Part shown: positions 23,040 through 35,266 of the stretch, piece by piece
Position numbering within the stretch: the stretch's first letter is position 1
How the letters are laid out: the number at the start of each line of letters is the position of its first letter
Source of the DNA: Antrodiella citrinella
Lineage: Eukaryota > Basidiomycota > Agaricomycetes > Polyporales > Steccherinaceae
Reading direction: 5' to 3'
Assembly (NCBI GenBank): GCA_004802725.1
Contig: SGPM01000086.1
Coordinates: forward strand, 24,781 to 88,780
DNA: 64,000 bases
Translations under genes and position numbers: made by a program
Notes under the pieces: model-generated
The model's input: only the letters and a program-made list of their open reading frames with translations
What the model was told of the DNA's origin: nothing
Database searches by the model: none

Positions 23040-24894
23040 TTATGCCGGTGTAGTGGTAGTCTCTTTGGTAGGCGGGTTGATGAGGTCCAGTTCGTGGATG
23101 TCGACGCCGGCGAACGATCGGCTCTTGATTCTGCGCGTCTCGATCTCACGTTTTGTCAGGTAGAGGTGCAGGAGGTTGAAGCAGTCTTTTCCCTGATGAA
23201 AGACGAACGTCCACGCGTCAGGACATCGTAAAGGACAAAGCAAGCAGGAAGGAAACTTACAAGAACGAAAATTCCCAACCCAATGTAATTCCGCCACCAC
23301 ACCGGATCACTCTCCGCAAACACCTTCGTTCCTCCACATATGACGTTCATGACCATTCGCATCCCTATCCCGAGCTGCCTAATCGGATTCGACGTGTTGA
23401 TCGGGTGCTTATCGAACCACGTCGCGAAGTAGTCTGCGGGCGGGTGCGCTCTGGCAGGGCGGATCGCCAAGAACCGCATGAGCAACGACGAGTGTTTCGA
23501 TAGCCTGAACAGGAGCGAGCCCATGAAGTTCGAAATCGCAGGGATCAGCAATGCACCACCGACGAACCGCCCGAGCGACCCGCTCGTCACTCGGATCGTG
23601 CGTTCAGCCACAGCTGCCGGGTCTGGGTTCTGCGCCTCCTCACCCTCCGCAGCACCGTTCTCTCCGTCGTCTCTTTGTCCTTGTTGACGCTGCTGCTGGT
23701 GCCCGCCCTGTCGATCTCGCGGCTGGTCATTCGGCTCTTCCTCCACAGCTGCATTGATGCCCACACGAATCTGGCCCGGCCACCCTCATTGAAATCCCAC
23801 ACGATCCTCCGTACAGGCGGCCTCGCCGTCGGCTGTGTCCCCATGACCCAATGTCTGAACTGCCGAAAGTACTTGCGATACAACCCGCTGATCAAGGGGT
23901 AGAGGAGGGACACCATGAATGGCGACGGCGGCCAGTTGAGGACGGGCGCGAATGGGTAGGATTGTTGCGAGGCGCTCAGTCGCGGGTTCCAGGCGGTCGA
24001 CATGAGGGATTCAGTGGTGGACACTGGCGGGGAGGTCGTCCATGCGATGAACATGGGCACCAGTGGGAAAGACTCGAAGAAGCGTGTGCGTGAGCAGATG
24101 AGGGAGATGGGAATGAGCGGGAGGTTGAGGAAGGCATGATACGGCCAGTTGCTGGGGTCGTCGGTGAGAAGGATGTCGTAGCTGCAAACACATCGTTAGT
24201 TACGTGAACTGTGGAGAGAACATACTGCGCTACTGCATCCTCATCCTTGCGTTGAGAGGCAGAGGCACGACTTCACACTTCGGAGATGAAGACATGAGAA
24301 TCAACTCACAGCTCCTTCCCAATGAACTCCTGCAGTGCATATGCACCATACGACGTGCAAACAATATACACACCTACAAAGTACGTCTCAGTCAAGACAA
24401 CGAATGGAAATAAGAAACATAGAAAACACACCAAATCCAAAAGACATAACCAGACACGCCGTTCCCGCCACAGTGACCGCCTTCCCCGATAGCTGTAGCG
24501 TCGCATTGACCGCGTTCAATATCCTTAACGACAACGGGTTCTCGCTCTCCAACTCGTACGCGGCGCCGCATTGCGGGCACTTGAGCGCGTTCATAGCGCG
24601 TTTGGTGTCCTGCTGGGAAGACTCGATCCAGCTGAGGAGGCACGACTCGTGCGCAACGAGTGTACAGTTGCACGGGTGCACCCATTGGACGGTTGGCTCG
24701 GCAGGCTCTGGGAGAACGGAGTTGGGTGGTGACTACAGCAAAGAGAGCGGGTGAACGTACTATCATGAAACTCCTCCTCTCTGCAGATGTAGCACATCTT
24801 GACCTGGAGAACGTGTCAACAGTTTGTCTCCCATGTACGACGAGCTTGAACTCACCCGCAAGTCCTCCACTGTGGGTACCCAGGGCTCTGCCAT
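23040..24894 (-). CDS. RING-CH (MARCH-type) membrane E3 ubiquitin ligase, with a frameshift
   Basis: Starts MAEPWVPTVEDLR at 24894. Exon 2 gives VKMCYICREEEFHD, and the next exon starts with KPAEPTVQWVHPCNC. Together they form a C4HC3 RING-CH: CYIC, then CNC, then HESC, then CPQC (residues about 16-75). These domains recruit E2 enzymes at membranes; MARCH5 is the mitochondrial outer-membrane example. Hydrophobic segments follow (GTACLVMSFGFG; YPLISGLYRKYF; LGRFVGGALLIPAISNF; YIGLGIFVL). The last exon starts with KDCFNLLHLYLTKREIE and stops at 23040. Near 23775 the frame changes in a CCC run: the upstream frame runs into Ser/Thr/Arg noise, while another frame continues RVGINAAVEEEPNDQ. One missing base explains this, either a sequencing error or a real mutation. 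Confidence 0.78.
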
Positions 24895-25361
24895 GATTAT
24901 GTGTCCGTCGTCGTCCGCAGGGATGAGTCCTCTCTATCTTCGCGACTATTCAATAAGTCGACGTCGATGTCAGACGCGATACTGCAATGTCCGGGACTGT
25001 TTGACCAGGATATGATCAACGCCGACGGCGTGGAGGGGAGTATAGTTACTATATAGATGGAAGTACAGAAATGAGACCTAGTAACCAGCGCCTAGCGCTG
25101 TGCACACGCGTCACGGCATTCATCATTTTGAGATTCAGAAGTGCGCGTTCTTGGTTGAAGACGACGCCGACAACGGCAAATGGATGTTCATTAAATTGCA
25201 ATTGCTGACGCAGTAAAGTGACCATATGCATATACACAACGAACAAGAATGGATGATCCGTGTGCGCGACCACCAACAGAACTTTTCATAAAACGCGAAG
25301 AAAGAATACGAATCTCACGAAGCTCCCAAAAATCGAATCCGAGCTCTGGGCTATAATCAGT
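24895..25361. other. Intergenic region
   Basis: About 470 bases between the start of the RING-CH gene and the stop of the SR-protein gene, both on the minus strand. It holds the promoter of the former and the 3' flank of the latter. No gene seen. Confidence 0.45.
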
Positions 25362-26394
25362 TTAATGGTCGTACGGGGGTGTTTTGGCTCTGTCATCCTC
25401 CTTCACATCGTCCATCGGCGGCGGCGGCGGGGTCCGCGCTCTATCGTCTCTCCTCCTGTCAGGGGTCGGGCTCCTGCGCCGTTCCGGACTTCGGCTGCGC
25501 CGCCTCCTGTCTCTGTCGCGGTCCACATCGCGTTCGTCTCTGTCCCGCTCGCGGTCGCGAGGATCGCGCTCTACACGGTCCCTGGCACTCCGGCGGGGGC
25601 TGCGGGAACGGTCACGGTCCCGACGAGGAGGCGGGGAGCGTCTGTCAGCACGCCACATGGAAGAAGGGGGATTTTTAGCCCACTGTGGGTCGACGTTAGC
25701 CACCAGTTACGCTACATGAAGCGGCGCAGACACTCACTTGAATACTTATGCGAGCACCGTCGAAGTGCCTGCCATGCCTACAAGACATATATGCGTGAGC
25801 TGTACAGCAGACGAGGAAAGTCCGAGCCAACGACTCACATGTCATGATAGGCTTCCTCCGCGTCACGCGTGCTACGAAACTCCACAAAGGCATAACTGCG
25901 ATACGGATTCGAGGGAGAGAAGGCACGTTGAGTGATCGTTTTGTTTCGGTTTAATTACTCGGGAATCGAAGGAGGAGGGAGGGCAAGCGTTTAAATGCAT
26001 GTTTCTATCGATCGTCTCGCGAAACGGGGCGCCTCTTCAGGCGAACGGAAAGGTGCCAACTACGAACGGGGAGAGACGCGCAATTCTGGAACGAGGAGAG
26101 GTTTCATTCGCTGTCGTCGTTTCGGAGTTGCGAGGGCGGGCGACTCGACCAGTGCAGGAAAGACTGTAAAAGAGACGGGGACGAGACACTTACGGGTTGG
26201 AGTTGGAATGAGAATTGCGGGGGGCGGGCACGTCGCAGCGAACAAGGGGGCCGTATCTGAGGGGGCACAGAATATTTGGTTCGAGGTGGTTACGGCATAC
26301 GACTTGAAAGAGGAGCTCACCGTTCGAATTCGTACGCGAGGTCGCGGGCGCGGGTTGCGGCACTGAAGCCGCTGACAAAGAGGATGCGAGGCAT
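25362..26394 (-). CDS. SR-type splicing factor with one RRM and an RS tail
   Basis: Five exons join in phase. The protein starts MPRILFVSGFSAATRARDLA, where ILFVSGF is RNP2. It continues EFERYGPLVRCDVPAP, then YAFVEFRSTRDAEEAYHDM, where YAFVEF is RNP1, then GRHFDGARISIQWAK. The fold is therefore one complete RRM (residues 1-78). The last exon encodes an Arg/Ser/Asp-rich tail (RSRSPRRSARDRVERDP..., RRRSRSPERRRSP). SR proteins bind exonic enhancers and recruit spliceosome parts through the RS tail in the nucleus. At about 190 residues it matches small SR proteins such as fission yeast Srp1 or metazoan SRSF types. The gene is divergent from the PPR-like gene, with a GAC triplet repeat in its leader. 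Confidence 0.85.
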
Positions 26395-26727
26395 ATCGTG
26401 TTCGGGGCCAAGGTCGTCGTTGCCGCCGTTGTCGTCGTCGTCGTCGTCGTCGTACACGATGAACAGAAGAAAAAGAGGAGACGCCCAAAGACGCCCACTA
26501 CTCGCATTATTTGCGCCTGTTTGTTCAAGCGCTCGACGTGGCGATAATTTGAGCGCGTCGTGTGTATCTCTCCTTTCATTGTCTTCGAACTCCTTCACGC
26601 GAATAGGGCAGCACTCGGAAAAGGTCTGAGAGAGCGGGACTACAGGAAAACTCTCGTGTGTGGACTTTCTTCTTCCTCTTTTCCACAAACTAATTGGTTT
26701 ATAGCATACTTATCATTCGACTAATGT
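26395..26727. promoter_or_regulatory. Shared divergent promoter region
   Basis: Only 333 bases separate the ATG of the SR-protein gene (minus) from the ATG of the PPR-like gene (plus). Both promoters must lie here. No specific binding site is claimed. Confidence 0.5.
26413..26453. repeat. GTC/GAC triplet microsatellite
   Basis: Imperfect trinucleotide run (GTC units, broken by GCC) lying about 20 bp upstream of the SR-protein ATG, so it falls in its likely 5' leader or core promoter. Confidence 0.8.
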
Positions 26728-28845
26728 ATGTGGAGGAGAGCTCTCTCGCGTTGCCCCCATGTAAGGCACATCACAGCCGGGAAAGCTGCCCATAAGCCTC
26801 CTTGCTCGAATGGTGTTCTCAAAGCAACGGACCTGCCCACTCCAGCCATCTCGTCTTCCCCTCATGACACCCAACTCACTATGCGCGTGCCGTCTGTGTT
26901 TCGCAAACAAGCCTATCACAAAAAGCACGTCCCGCATGCTTCTGAACACATCGTCCGGTCACTCCTTTCGTTCCCTGCGGAATCTCAAGCGAGGCTCGTC
27001 ACATCGGTCGCGTTCTGGGCAAGTCGATACCAATTGATGGTTCCCTTGGAAAAAATGGTTTCTACCTTCCTCAGTCTTAGTCAAGACCCCACGACGCAAC
27101 AGTACAATGTTTTTCTTCGAGTCTTAACTCAAGACACCCGCTCAAGACAGACGTGCAGGTATGCACAGCGAGTGTTGATGGCCATGCTCGAACGGGGTCA
27201 CAGGGTCACGCGCAAGGCTTACCTAGCGCTGCTTCAGCCCAAGTTTGCCGTCCCGGGGTTTGCAGCTCTCGTGATTCGGCACATGAAGGCACAGGGTTCT
27301 ACACCTTCTTTGCTGCACCTCCATTGCGCTACACACATCCACATCCGCGACGGGACCCGACCAGTGCGGTTTCAAAGAAGACCCGTCTTTCTTATCCGCC
27401 CGGCCGCCTCTCGAGAACGGGCTCTGTCAGCTCCTACGGAGGATATCCATCCAAATGCCGGGGACGATGTCTCCCATGTCTCTACTTCAGATACGTTCAG
27501 TGATGATTCTTTACACCCTTTGACAGCACGTGCCCTCTCGAGTTCTGCTCGTATCAGAAGCGTCCTCAGTGATGCAGTGCATCACGGTTTGAGCACCGGG
27601 AGACTCATAAGATGGTTTCGGTCTCTGGTCGCCAATGGGGAGGTGCCTCCGTCTCACATGCTGGGCCTATACGTCTTTCTCATCACGCAGCTTCTGTTCA
27701 GAGGGGAGTATATGAGGGCCGCAAATATGTGGAAGGAGATACGAGGTCAGACACTCTGCCTCGACGGGATTGCAGTCTCGGTGGGTGTTCGAGTGCTGAC
27801 GTTAGCAGGAGAAGAGCTCCGTGCGGTAGATCTACTCGAAGAGGCGTATGACACCATGAGGTCTTCACCCCAGACCATCCAGCGCACAAGAACAGGTCTG
27901 CGTCCAGCTCTGCCCTTGATCTCTGCTCCCACTCTCGCCGGGCTCATGGACGCGTTGTTCCAGCGGGGTCGCGACGACTTGGTGTTTTTCCTCTGGGACA
28001 ACATGGAGATGCTATACGGTATCTCGCCCAACATTTATGCTTTCAACATCATGCTCAAAGTTGCACGACGCTCGAAGATGCACAACATGTCCATTCGGAA
28101 CGCGTTCGTGCAGCTGGGGTTGTTCCGTCGCCCGTCTACGTGGTCCCCGCTGGATGAGATAGCGGATCCCCGTGCCCGGTTGGCAGCCAGCTTTCGTATG
28201 TCATTGGAGCAACCGCCGACACAGACAGGTCTGTGGGACGGTTATCCCGCTCACAGGATCGCTTTGCGCGTCGTTACGCACCACCTCCTCTGCCTCTGGC
28301 CGGAGCTTCTGGAAATCGAAGGCCCCGTCTATGCGCTGCGCGAGACAGGCGACAGGCTCGTGTCGCACCCCTTTACCGAATTTGCACACGCAATGCAGAC
28401 GTACGCGTCGACTCAATTCCATCATCCCTCCCCACCGCGGCTCCTCGCATTGGTTGGCCCGCCGCCCAAGAAACCAACATACTACAACGTGGTGCCGAAC
28501 GAGAAATCGTTTCACCTGCTCATCCACCTGCTGGACACGAACGACCTCGCGAGCGAGATTCCGCTCGTCCTCGCCTGGATGCGCCACCTCTCCATCGTTC
28601 CCTCGCAGTGGACCATAGCGTTCGCGCTGGTGTATTGGCGCCCTGTATCGACGGACTCGCCGCTGCTCGAGGCGATGAAGGGTGGGCTGGGAAGGAGTCC
28701 GTATGGAAGGTTGGTCGGGTGGTTGACGGCGTGGTTGGGTGAGAAGGGTATACCGTCAGATCGGCTGATCGGAAAGGCGATGAGGAGCGTTGAGTACTTT
28801 AAAACCTCGAATCCGATTTTCGAGGACAAGCCTGAGAAACGTTAA
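26728..28845 (+). CDS. PPR-like protein, probably mitochondrial
   Basis: Single uninterrupted frame of 705 residues. The N-terminus (MWRRALSRCPHVRHITAGK) is Arg-rich with no acidic residues, as in mitochondrial presequences. The body is alpha-helical with spaced motifs typical of degenerate pentatricopeptide repeats: TTQQYNVFLRVLTQ, RVTRKAYLALLQPKF, GEYMRAANMWKEIRG, SPNIYAFNIMLKVARR and PNEKSFHLLIHLLDTND followed by ASEIPLVLAWMRHLSIVPSQ. PPR proteins bind organellar RNA in a sequence-specific way and act in its processing, stability or translation. The repeats are too weak by eye to count, so the exact subfamily is open. Confidence 0.68.
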   Translation: MWRRALSRCPHVRHITAGKAAHKPPCSNGVLKATDLPTPAISSSPHDTQLTMRVPSVFRKQAYHKKHVPHASEHIVRSLLSFPAESQARLVTSVAFWASRYQLMVPLEKMVSTFLSLSQDPTTQQYNVFLRVLTQDTRSRQTCRYAQRVLMAMLERGHRVTRKAYLALLQPKFAVPGFAALVIRHMKAQGSTPSLLHLHCATHIHIRDGTRPVRFQRRPVFLIRPAASRERALSAPTEDIHPNAGDDVSHVSTSDTFSDDSLHPLTARALSSSARIRSVLSDAVHHGLSTGRLIRWFRSLVANGEVPPSHMLGLYVFLITQLLFRGEYMRAANMWKEIRGQTLCLDGIAVSVGVRVLTLAGEELRAVDLLEEAYDTMRSSPQTIQRTRTGLRPALPLISAPTLAGLMDALFQRGRDDLVFFLWDNMEMLYGISPNIYAFNIMLKVARRSKMHNMSIRNAFVQLGLFRRPSTWSPLDEIADPRARLAASFRMSLEQPPTQTGLWDGYPAHRIALRVVTHHLLCLWPELLEIEGPVYALRETGDRLVSHPFTEFAHAMQTYASTQFHHPSPPRLLALVGPPPKKPTYYNVVPNEKSFHLLIHLLDTNDLASEIPLVLAWMRHLSIVPSQWTIAFALVYWRPVSTDSPLLEAMKGGLGRSPYGRLVGWLTAWLGEKGIPSDRLIGKAMRSVEYFKTSNPIFEDKPEKR

Positions 28846-29043
28846 TTTTGATGCAGAAGATGCGTATTGGAGAGATGACGATACTATAGTAGCATTACGT
28901 TAGGAGAGTTACATAGGCACAGGAAAGCAGAAGATCATCTAGATATCAAGAATATTTTGGAAGCCCGGACGTACAACGTAGTGAGACAACCCAAAAGCAC
29001 AATCAAAGAATCGACGAAGAGAGAAACTATGGTTTACGAACCC

Positions 29044-31977
29044 TTAACCTGCATTAACCTGCACACCTGTCTCGTTCTGGCCGCCCATCGCCATCCCGCC
29101 ACTACTAGAGTACCAATGGTCCATCCCCGCCAACCGTGCCCAGTCGATATCGAAGTTGACCAAATTCATAGACTGAGACGGTGACTGCGCCGTTGCTGTG
29201 GGTTGAACACCCTGTAGGATGTCGTAAGGCATGACCATGGATGGAAGCGAGGAGCCGTATCCTCCGAATGATGTGCTGGTGGGTCCGTATGATGTCGACA
29301 TGGGAGGTGAAGGAGGCACCAATGGGCTAGCATGTCCCGAAGACAATTGGTGGTCTTCGAACCCAGGTTGGTAGAACTGACTCGGAGGGGATTGCGAGAA
29401 GAACTCTGGCGACGACGACAGGCGTGAATGCTGATGATGCTGATTCTGCACATCCGGCGACGACGCGAAGAAGAACCGATTCCTCCTCTGCACCTCGTCG
29501 AGCGAAACGAGCGCCCCCTTCTCCCTCTCGCCCATCTCCCACCCGCCGGCCCTGACGAGCGCCTTCAGTACCGTGATGCCCCGTTTCGCGGTCTCACCCT
29601 CCCCATCCACCGAGTCCTCCGATGCGCGTGACACGCTCTCTAGCACGCGCATCGCCTTGTTCATCAGGTCCAAGCACTCGGACGAATGTGGGTGCGGTGG
29701 GACTTGCGAGAGTGCCCCCGCAAGCGCGACGGCGCCGTCGAAAAGAAAGTACTGGTAGAAGGAGGGTGCCATGCGTTCGCGGGCTGGCCAGGTGGAGGAT
29801 TCGTCGTGAAATTGGAGGAGGACGGAGGTGAGTTCCATGGCAAGGGCTATGCATTTCTCGCGTGCGGGGTTGCCAGGTTCTGCTGTTCCGTTCGCCGGTG
29901 TTTTCTCCATCAGGTATATACGGTATATTCCCCTGGAAAGGTCTCAGCAAGAGAGACAACTGATACGACAATCGTATACTTACATCAAGGTATCCAGCCA
30001 CCATGACGCGAGGAGCACGCGTTGGTATGAGAGAAGACGATGAGGTGTCGCCGGAGTGTCGTCATCAGGAATGGGTTTGGGACTTGCAGAACGCCATTTG
30101 AACCGAGCAGGTAGCTGGCCCTCCCATCTTTGATATTGTTCATGCAGCTCAGAGATGGTCTGTAATGTAGGTGTATCCCACTGAAGACACTAAGACAGAT
30201 CGAATGTCAGCACGGAGTTCGGCATGAGACGAGTGCTTGAACACTAACCTTCGTCGTTGCATCGCTGATCAGCTCAGACAACTTGCACATGTGTTTCCGA
30301 TACAAGACATGTAGATTGGGAGAACCATCTCCGTGCTGTGCAGCTGGGAGTGTTGCTGTCTCGAACGTGCCTCTCTGAGACATGACTGGTCTGCCAAGGA
30401 CGAACGAATATTGTCTTGAGGTAGCGGTAAACGCATTAGGCTATCATCAAGGATGTGAATAGTCGACTTACCTGTCAGCGACAACCAGAAGCCACCAAGT
30501 CAGGGTCCGCAGTTCCGTCTCTACACCTCCCATCTTCTCCCATCGCCTCCATTGGGCATCCCGGTGGAGGCCAATGGCTTGGCCGCATCTGACGTGAGCA
30601 ACAAGTGAGCTGAAGTACACGGAATACTGAGGCAGGAAATCTTACCTGAGTGCACCCCCAACGATCTTCCAAGCCTCGCTAACTCGGCCATGATCCGCAA
30701 GATATACCGATAAGACAGCGGATGCAAGACAACTCAGCACACAGCCTGCGAGTGAGCTGTCTGACATAGCAGCCGGCGAAGCCAAGAGGATGTCCTCAAT
30801 GAGCCGTCTCGCTGCCATTGCATTGGTGAAGAAGATAGCGCGGAGCCTGCTCCCGTTCTCTTTTTCAGAAGGTGTGATGGCAAGAACGCCAAAGAAGAGC
30901 GTAAGCCAGTGAGGATTGACTTCCTCCTGACAAGAGGGACACCCGCCGTTCGATGTGCATCCGGGCAAGCATTGCCTATCCATGTGATACCACATCGTTT
31001 GGATGGCAGACCTGAACCAGACCTCTGAGATGCCGAATTCCATGTTGCGAGTAGTGAAGAAAATATTGAGGAGGTCCTCTACCTCGTTCCGAGCTGGTAG
31101 CTGAGCTAGAAGACATCGGATGGGAGAGACAATGGGGTGCTCGTCGGATTCTCGTTTCCGCGCCCTCATCATAGTCGAATGAGGATATGGCAGCTTGCAA
31201 AGGTCCGGATCTCCTAATCTGTGAAGGGCGCAGAGTACGGTTCCAAGGCCAACGTACTCCGTTCTCGGGGCCAGTGAAAGTTGTGCGAGAGCAACAGCTG
31301 CAACTTGGACGTCGAAATCTATCAGTGCAACGGGTCCATCCTTTTTCTCCAGGAACCTCAATTCGCCGGGTGCGCCGCCAGTAGTGCACCGTTCTGAACG
31401 CGCTTCGAACTCGGGGGATGACCGCACGCCCGAGCCAGGCGACGCACCGGAAACACTAGAGTCGGGGGAGATATAAGATGACTGCTGAGCGCGTTTGTCT
31501 CGGAGAGCTTCTTCGAGAGCAGATACGCGAGCGAGGAGTGTTTCGACAGTGCTGTTCTGGGCCTGAGCAGAGAGTTGCACTTGCGCAGGAGGGCGTTGGG
31601 GTGTCGGACGAACGACGATAGGTTCCCAGCGACATAAGTCAGGAATGCCTCTTGAAGTACATAATCCACAGGGTGTTTGTCTGTCGCATTTCTGTAAGAT
31701 ATCGTTGTTAGCTTATATCGGCATACACCGAGAACAAAGCAACTTGAAGCGACTTCGACCGCCGTCGGTCACAGAACAGCGCCATTGAAACGGGATGATA
31801 TGACGACATACGAAGTGCCCAAGTGAAGAAGTAACATGTACTCACCTGACGACGCTTGGTACATTCCACACAGCTAAGACGCTGCCTGCGGCGTGTCTGC
31901 TTGACTTTACCCCCTGCGGATGATGGTGGTTCTGTGGTTCCCATGCTTGGTCCCGCCTCGACCTCGCCTGAGGACAT
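29044..31977 (-). CDS. Zn(II)2Cys6 transcription factor with fungal-specific regulatory domain
   Basis: Starts MSSGEVEAGPSMGTTEPP at 31977. The DNA-binding cluster is split by an intron: RLSCVECTKRRQ ends exon 1, and KCDRQTPCGLCTSRG then IPDLCRWEP starts exon 2, giving all six cysteines of a Gal4-type binuclear cluster (residues about 35-65). A linker helix (VETLLARVSALEEALRDKRA) may act as a dimerising coiled coil. The middle homology region follows, with SEVWFRSAIQTMWYHMDRQC, CGQAIGLHRDAQWRRWEK and LRTLTWWLLVVADR, plus YSFVLGRPVMS: the usual 'IGLHRD ... RR.WW.L...DR..s..LGRP' block of the fungal_trans family. The C-terminus is Ser/Gln/Pro-rich, a likely activation region. It acts in the nucleus; target genes are unknown. 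It is tail-to-tail with the PPR-like gene. Confidence 0.88.
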
Positions 31978-33105
31978 GTATGTGTTATGAATAAAGCTTG
32001 AGATGCTAGGTCGATTGGATATGAAAGGAGCAGGTATATGTTAGCACTTGAATGTAAATGCTATCGCCGAGTCCAGCGTTGATCAGTCCAGACGGTCCAC
32101 GATTTCGGCGGATGTTATATAGCTGGACGCAGCGGAGGGGAGTGGGTGGCTAAATATCGACTCCTCGCACCGATTTCTGCTGAAAGAAAGAGCGAATCTG
32201 AGGACAAAGCCTCCCATCTGTGCATCTCGCCGCATTTCCGCCTTGCCAAGAATTCAAGGTCGAAAATTAGCTCAACAGTGAGACGCCCACTTATATGTGC
32301 GCTAATCTGGCGCTGTAGAATCGCGTATTCCGCTGGGAAACAGCACCGCAATGGAAAGCCAAGCCAACGCAAGAAAACAAGCATTTCTTGGGAGTTTCTT
32401 GGGACATATGGGTCCACCGGCCCTGTACACACAACTTACACCATGTGGATGACCATTCAGTCAATATCAAACAGCCGAGATGATGCCGAGTTGAACGTCA
32501 TCTATTTTGAATGCCATAGGACCCTCGCTTGGTCCTAGTACTACTGTTTACCTCTGAAGATGGTTGAAGATTGTGTCGGAACCGGCGTAGACTTAGATAA
32601 CCTTAGAAGATCCGTCTACATCCTGACGCGCTCTTCATGATCATCGTCGATGTCTTGATTCTACGAAGCTCCTCGTAATGGCGTCCGGTCAGTGACACAT
32701 ACTTCTATAGCATCTTCCAGAGGCACACATAGCCATCGAAGGCGTAAAAACGCGTAACTTCAGCGAGAGACGACGCGACGGCATCGACGCGTCAGTCACG
32801 TGCGCTAGTGACGCAGCAAGATTGACAACGATCGCAATCGTTATCGTATCCTCTCAATGGTTGGGTACAATATTCCATGACATCTACCGCTATTGGCAGT
32901 TTCAAGCAATCGTAAGTCGGAGAATTTGCTCTATGTCTTTTTTAGGGGGGGGGGGTTTGCGATTGGATTATTAGGCGCTTCCGATTGCGATCTCGCGTAG
33001 CAAGCTTGTCTGACGCGACTGTTCAACTTGAGAATTCATCCTAGTACGTCGACATTGTCGTACAATCGAAAGATGATTTCTTTCTAACTCGTCAAACTCA
33101 ATGCC
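31978..33105. other. Intergenic region of 1.1 kb
   Basis: Lies between the divergent starts of the Zn2Cys6 gene and the Lys-rich protein gene. A run of 11 G residues lies at 32945-32955. Open frames of about 100-130 codons have no supporting features. Confidence 0.4.
32945..32955. repeat. Poly-G tract (11 G)
   Basis: Mononucleotide run directly seen, about 150 bp upstream of the Lys-rich gene ATG. Length is prone to sequencing error. Confidence 0.75.
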
Positions 33106-35266
33106 ATGGATGTCGAAGCCAGTCGTCAGGCTCGTCTGCAGAAGCAGCAATCGCGGTACCGAGATCGTGGTGGGTATGTCGGGATTGCACAGGCTCATTC
33201 TCATTGACGATGTATCGCTCACTCGCTTTGGCACAGAATTTTCGTACCAGCAGATACAAACCCACTGCTTGACCTCCTGCTCGCTCGCGGTCCGAATGGC
33301 GAATCTCCGACGAAGACAGCCCCACAAGTGGCCCGAAATCCGACTCCGAGTCCTGTGCATAACGTCCCCAAGGGGTCAGCGGCGAAGTCGAAACCCGCTC
33401 CGACCGCAAAGAAAAGCAGAGGCAAACCTGCTGCAAGCAAAGCTAAACCAGCGGCTCTCAAAGCCTCCGGTTCGTCTAAGAAGGACAAAGGGAAGCAGGT
33501 CGAGGTAGATGATGAAGGGGATGCTGCCGCAGGTGCGTTCTCTCAACCTGCATCTCAATAGTTCGCAAGCGTTTAGTGTGCGTTCCTTGCAGAGTCCACA
33601 CGTAAACCAACCACGGCCAAGAAACGCGGTAAGGCGCAACTTCGGACAGCAGGTACGTCCCATGAGGTGTTCCATGATGTCTCCCAGTTCATATTATGAA
33701 CAGATATTGAAGAGGGTCAAGACGCACAAATACCGCATGCTGCTGAATATTCCATGGGTAAAGACAAGAGCAAACGGACAACTCAGCTTCCTCTTGGCCC
33801 CGCTTCCGATAATGATGAAGGTACGTCCCATTGATATCACACATCGCCAACATCTTGCTCATATATATGCGGTGTTACTCGCAGATCTACCCGAGCCAAT
33901 TTCACCAGACACGAAACGAAAGAGGAAACAAGCCGAAGGGAGCGCAGGAAAGAAACCCACCGCCACCAAACGACGAAAGGTTACCGGGAATGAATCGGAA
34001 GCAGCGTCCAGCCCTCTGAAACCTCTGACGAAAGCTCAGAAGGCTAAAGCTATCAAGCAAGCTGCCACAACTGCCTCCGACCGCTCAGACGACGACGGCC
34101 CACCGCTAGCGATCCTCCGAAAAGCCAAGAAAGCGTCTGACGCTCCCGGAACTGTTGCAGGTACGTTGTACTTGCATCTCATGCGTTCCTCGCACCTGAT
34201 GCATGATAATGCCACTAGGGACTAAACGAACACGCGCTGATGGCGACGATGCGTCTGTCGTTGGTGTCGAGGATTCTCCACCCCCATTGAAGCGTCGTGC
34301 AACGAGGAAACAGGCGGTCAAGGACGTGAAGAACGAGGCAACAACTAAATCTACACATACAAATTCAGAAGTCGAAGAAGACGTTGTCGACACTTTGCAG
34401 GCGCCAGCTAAAGTTGTACCTCCTGACACAGGTATGTCATTTCTCGCAACTTTTAAAAATATGATAGTCTGACGGCGAGCTAAAAGTGGATCCAGCGTCT
34501 GTCAAGGGTCGCGTACAGTCGCGTGCGCGGTTGAAGGACGACAAGTCAAAATCAGGTCCAGGTGAGAAGGGCAAGGCTCGCGCAGTGCCTTTCGACACGG
34601 AAAAGAAGGACGGTGCCTCAACGAAGAAGAAGAACCAGGGCTCCGCTGACAACATGCTGAAACGCGTTGGTTCGGTGGAACTCGCGGAAGACCCACTCAT
34701 CAAGAAAGCAGCACCAAGAGGCGCCGCTGTAGATCCAATTAAAGCGTCTGCAGAGGAAGACGATTCTCCGCTCACACTCGGTGTCTCGGTGGAAGACGTT
34801 GGTCAGACTGTCAAGACAAGGAAGGCCTCATCCAGTCAAACGAAACGCGGACCGAACGCCACTGTGAAGGATGACGACCGTGCCTCAGGCCCGAAAAAGG
34901 CGACGACCAGCGAACTAAATGCTTCACCCAGACCTAAACCAAGCTCTGAGGGCAAGATTCCGGTAGTCATCGTCAAATCGAATTCCTCCAGCAAACCACT
35001 GAAACCCCCCAGTAAATCGTGCGTTGAGGCCTCCCACCCCCCACGACTACTTTTTTGGAGCTGACGGATGTCGTTCCAGGCTGAAGCCTTCAAACGTCCA
35101 GCAGAAAGAGAACAACAAGACAGCGAGAGGGCGCAAGCCCAAGGTGCGTCCTGTCTCTCTGTATGCACCCATAATACTCATATACCTGCAGCCTCGACTT
35201 TCCATGTTCCCGGTCGCTGCTATGGTACCCGACAGCGACGACGACCCTATAGACTTTCTATCTTGA
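33106..35266 (+). CDS. Lys/Ser-rich, probably nuclear protein built of phase-1 exons
   Basis: The ATG at 33106 gives MDVEASRQARLQKQQSRYRD; after one intron it continues RGGIFVPADTNPLLDLLLAR, the only compact motif. The rest is highly charged and low complexity, with several nuclear-localisation-like clusters (PDTKRKRKQAE, ATKRRKVTG, KRTRADGD, PPLKRRATRKQ) and acidic-Ser patches. The protein ends VPDSDDDPIDFLS at 35266. Five successive introns are all phase 1 and mostly start GT[AG]CGT after a CAG or AAG, so each middle exon is symmetric. An out-of-frame ATG sits 5 bases upstream of the chosen start (33101). The length is about 530 residues. The composition suggests a chromatin or nucleolar protein, but no family is recognised. 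Confidence 0.6.
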
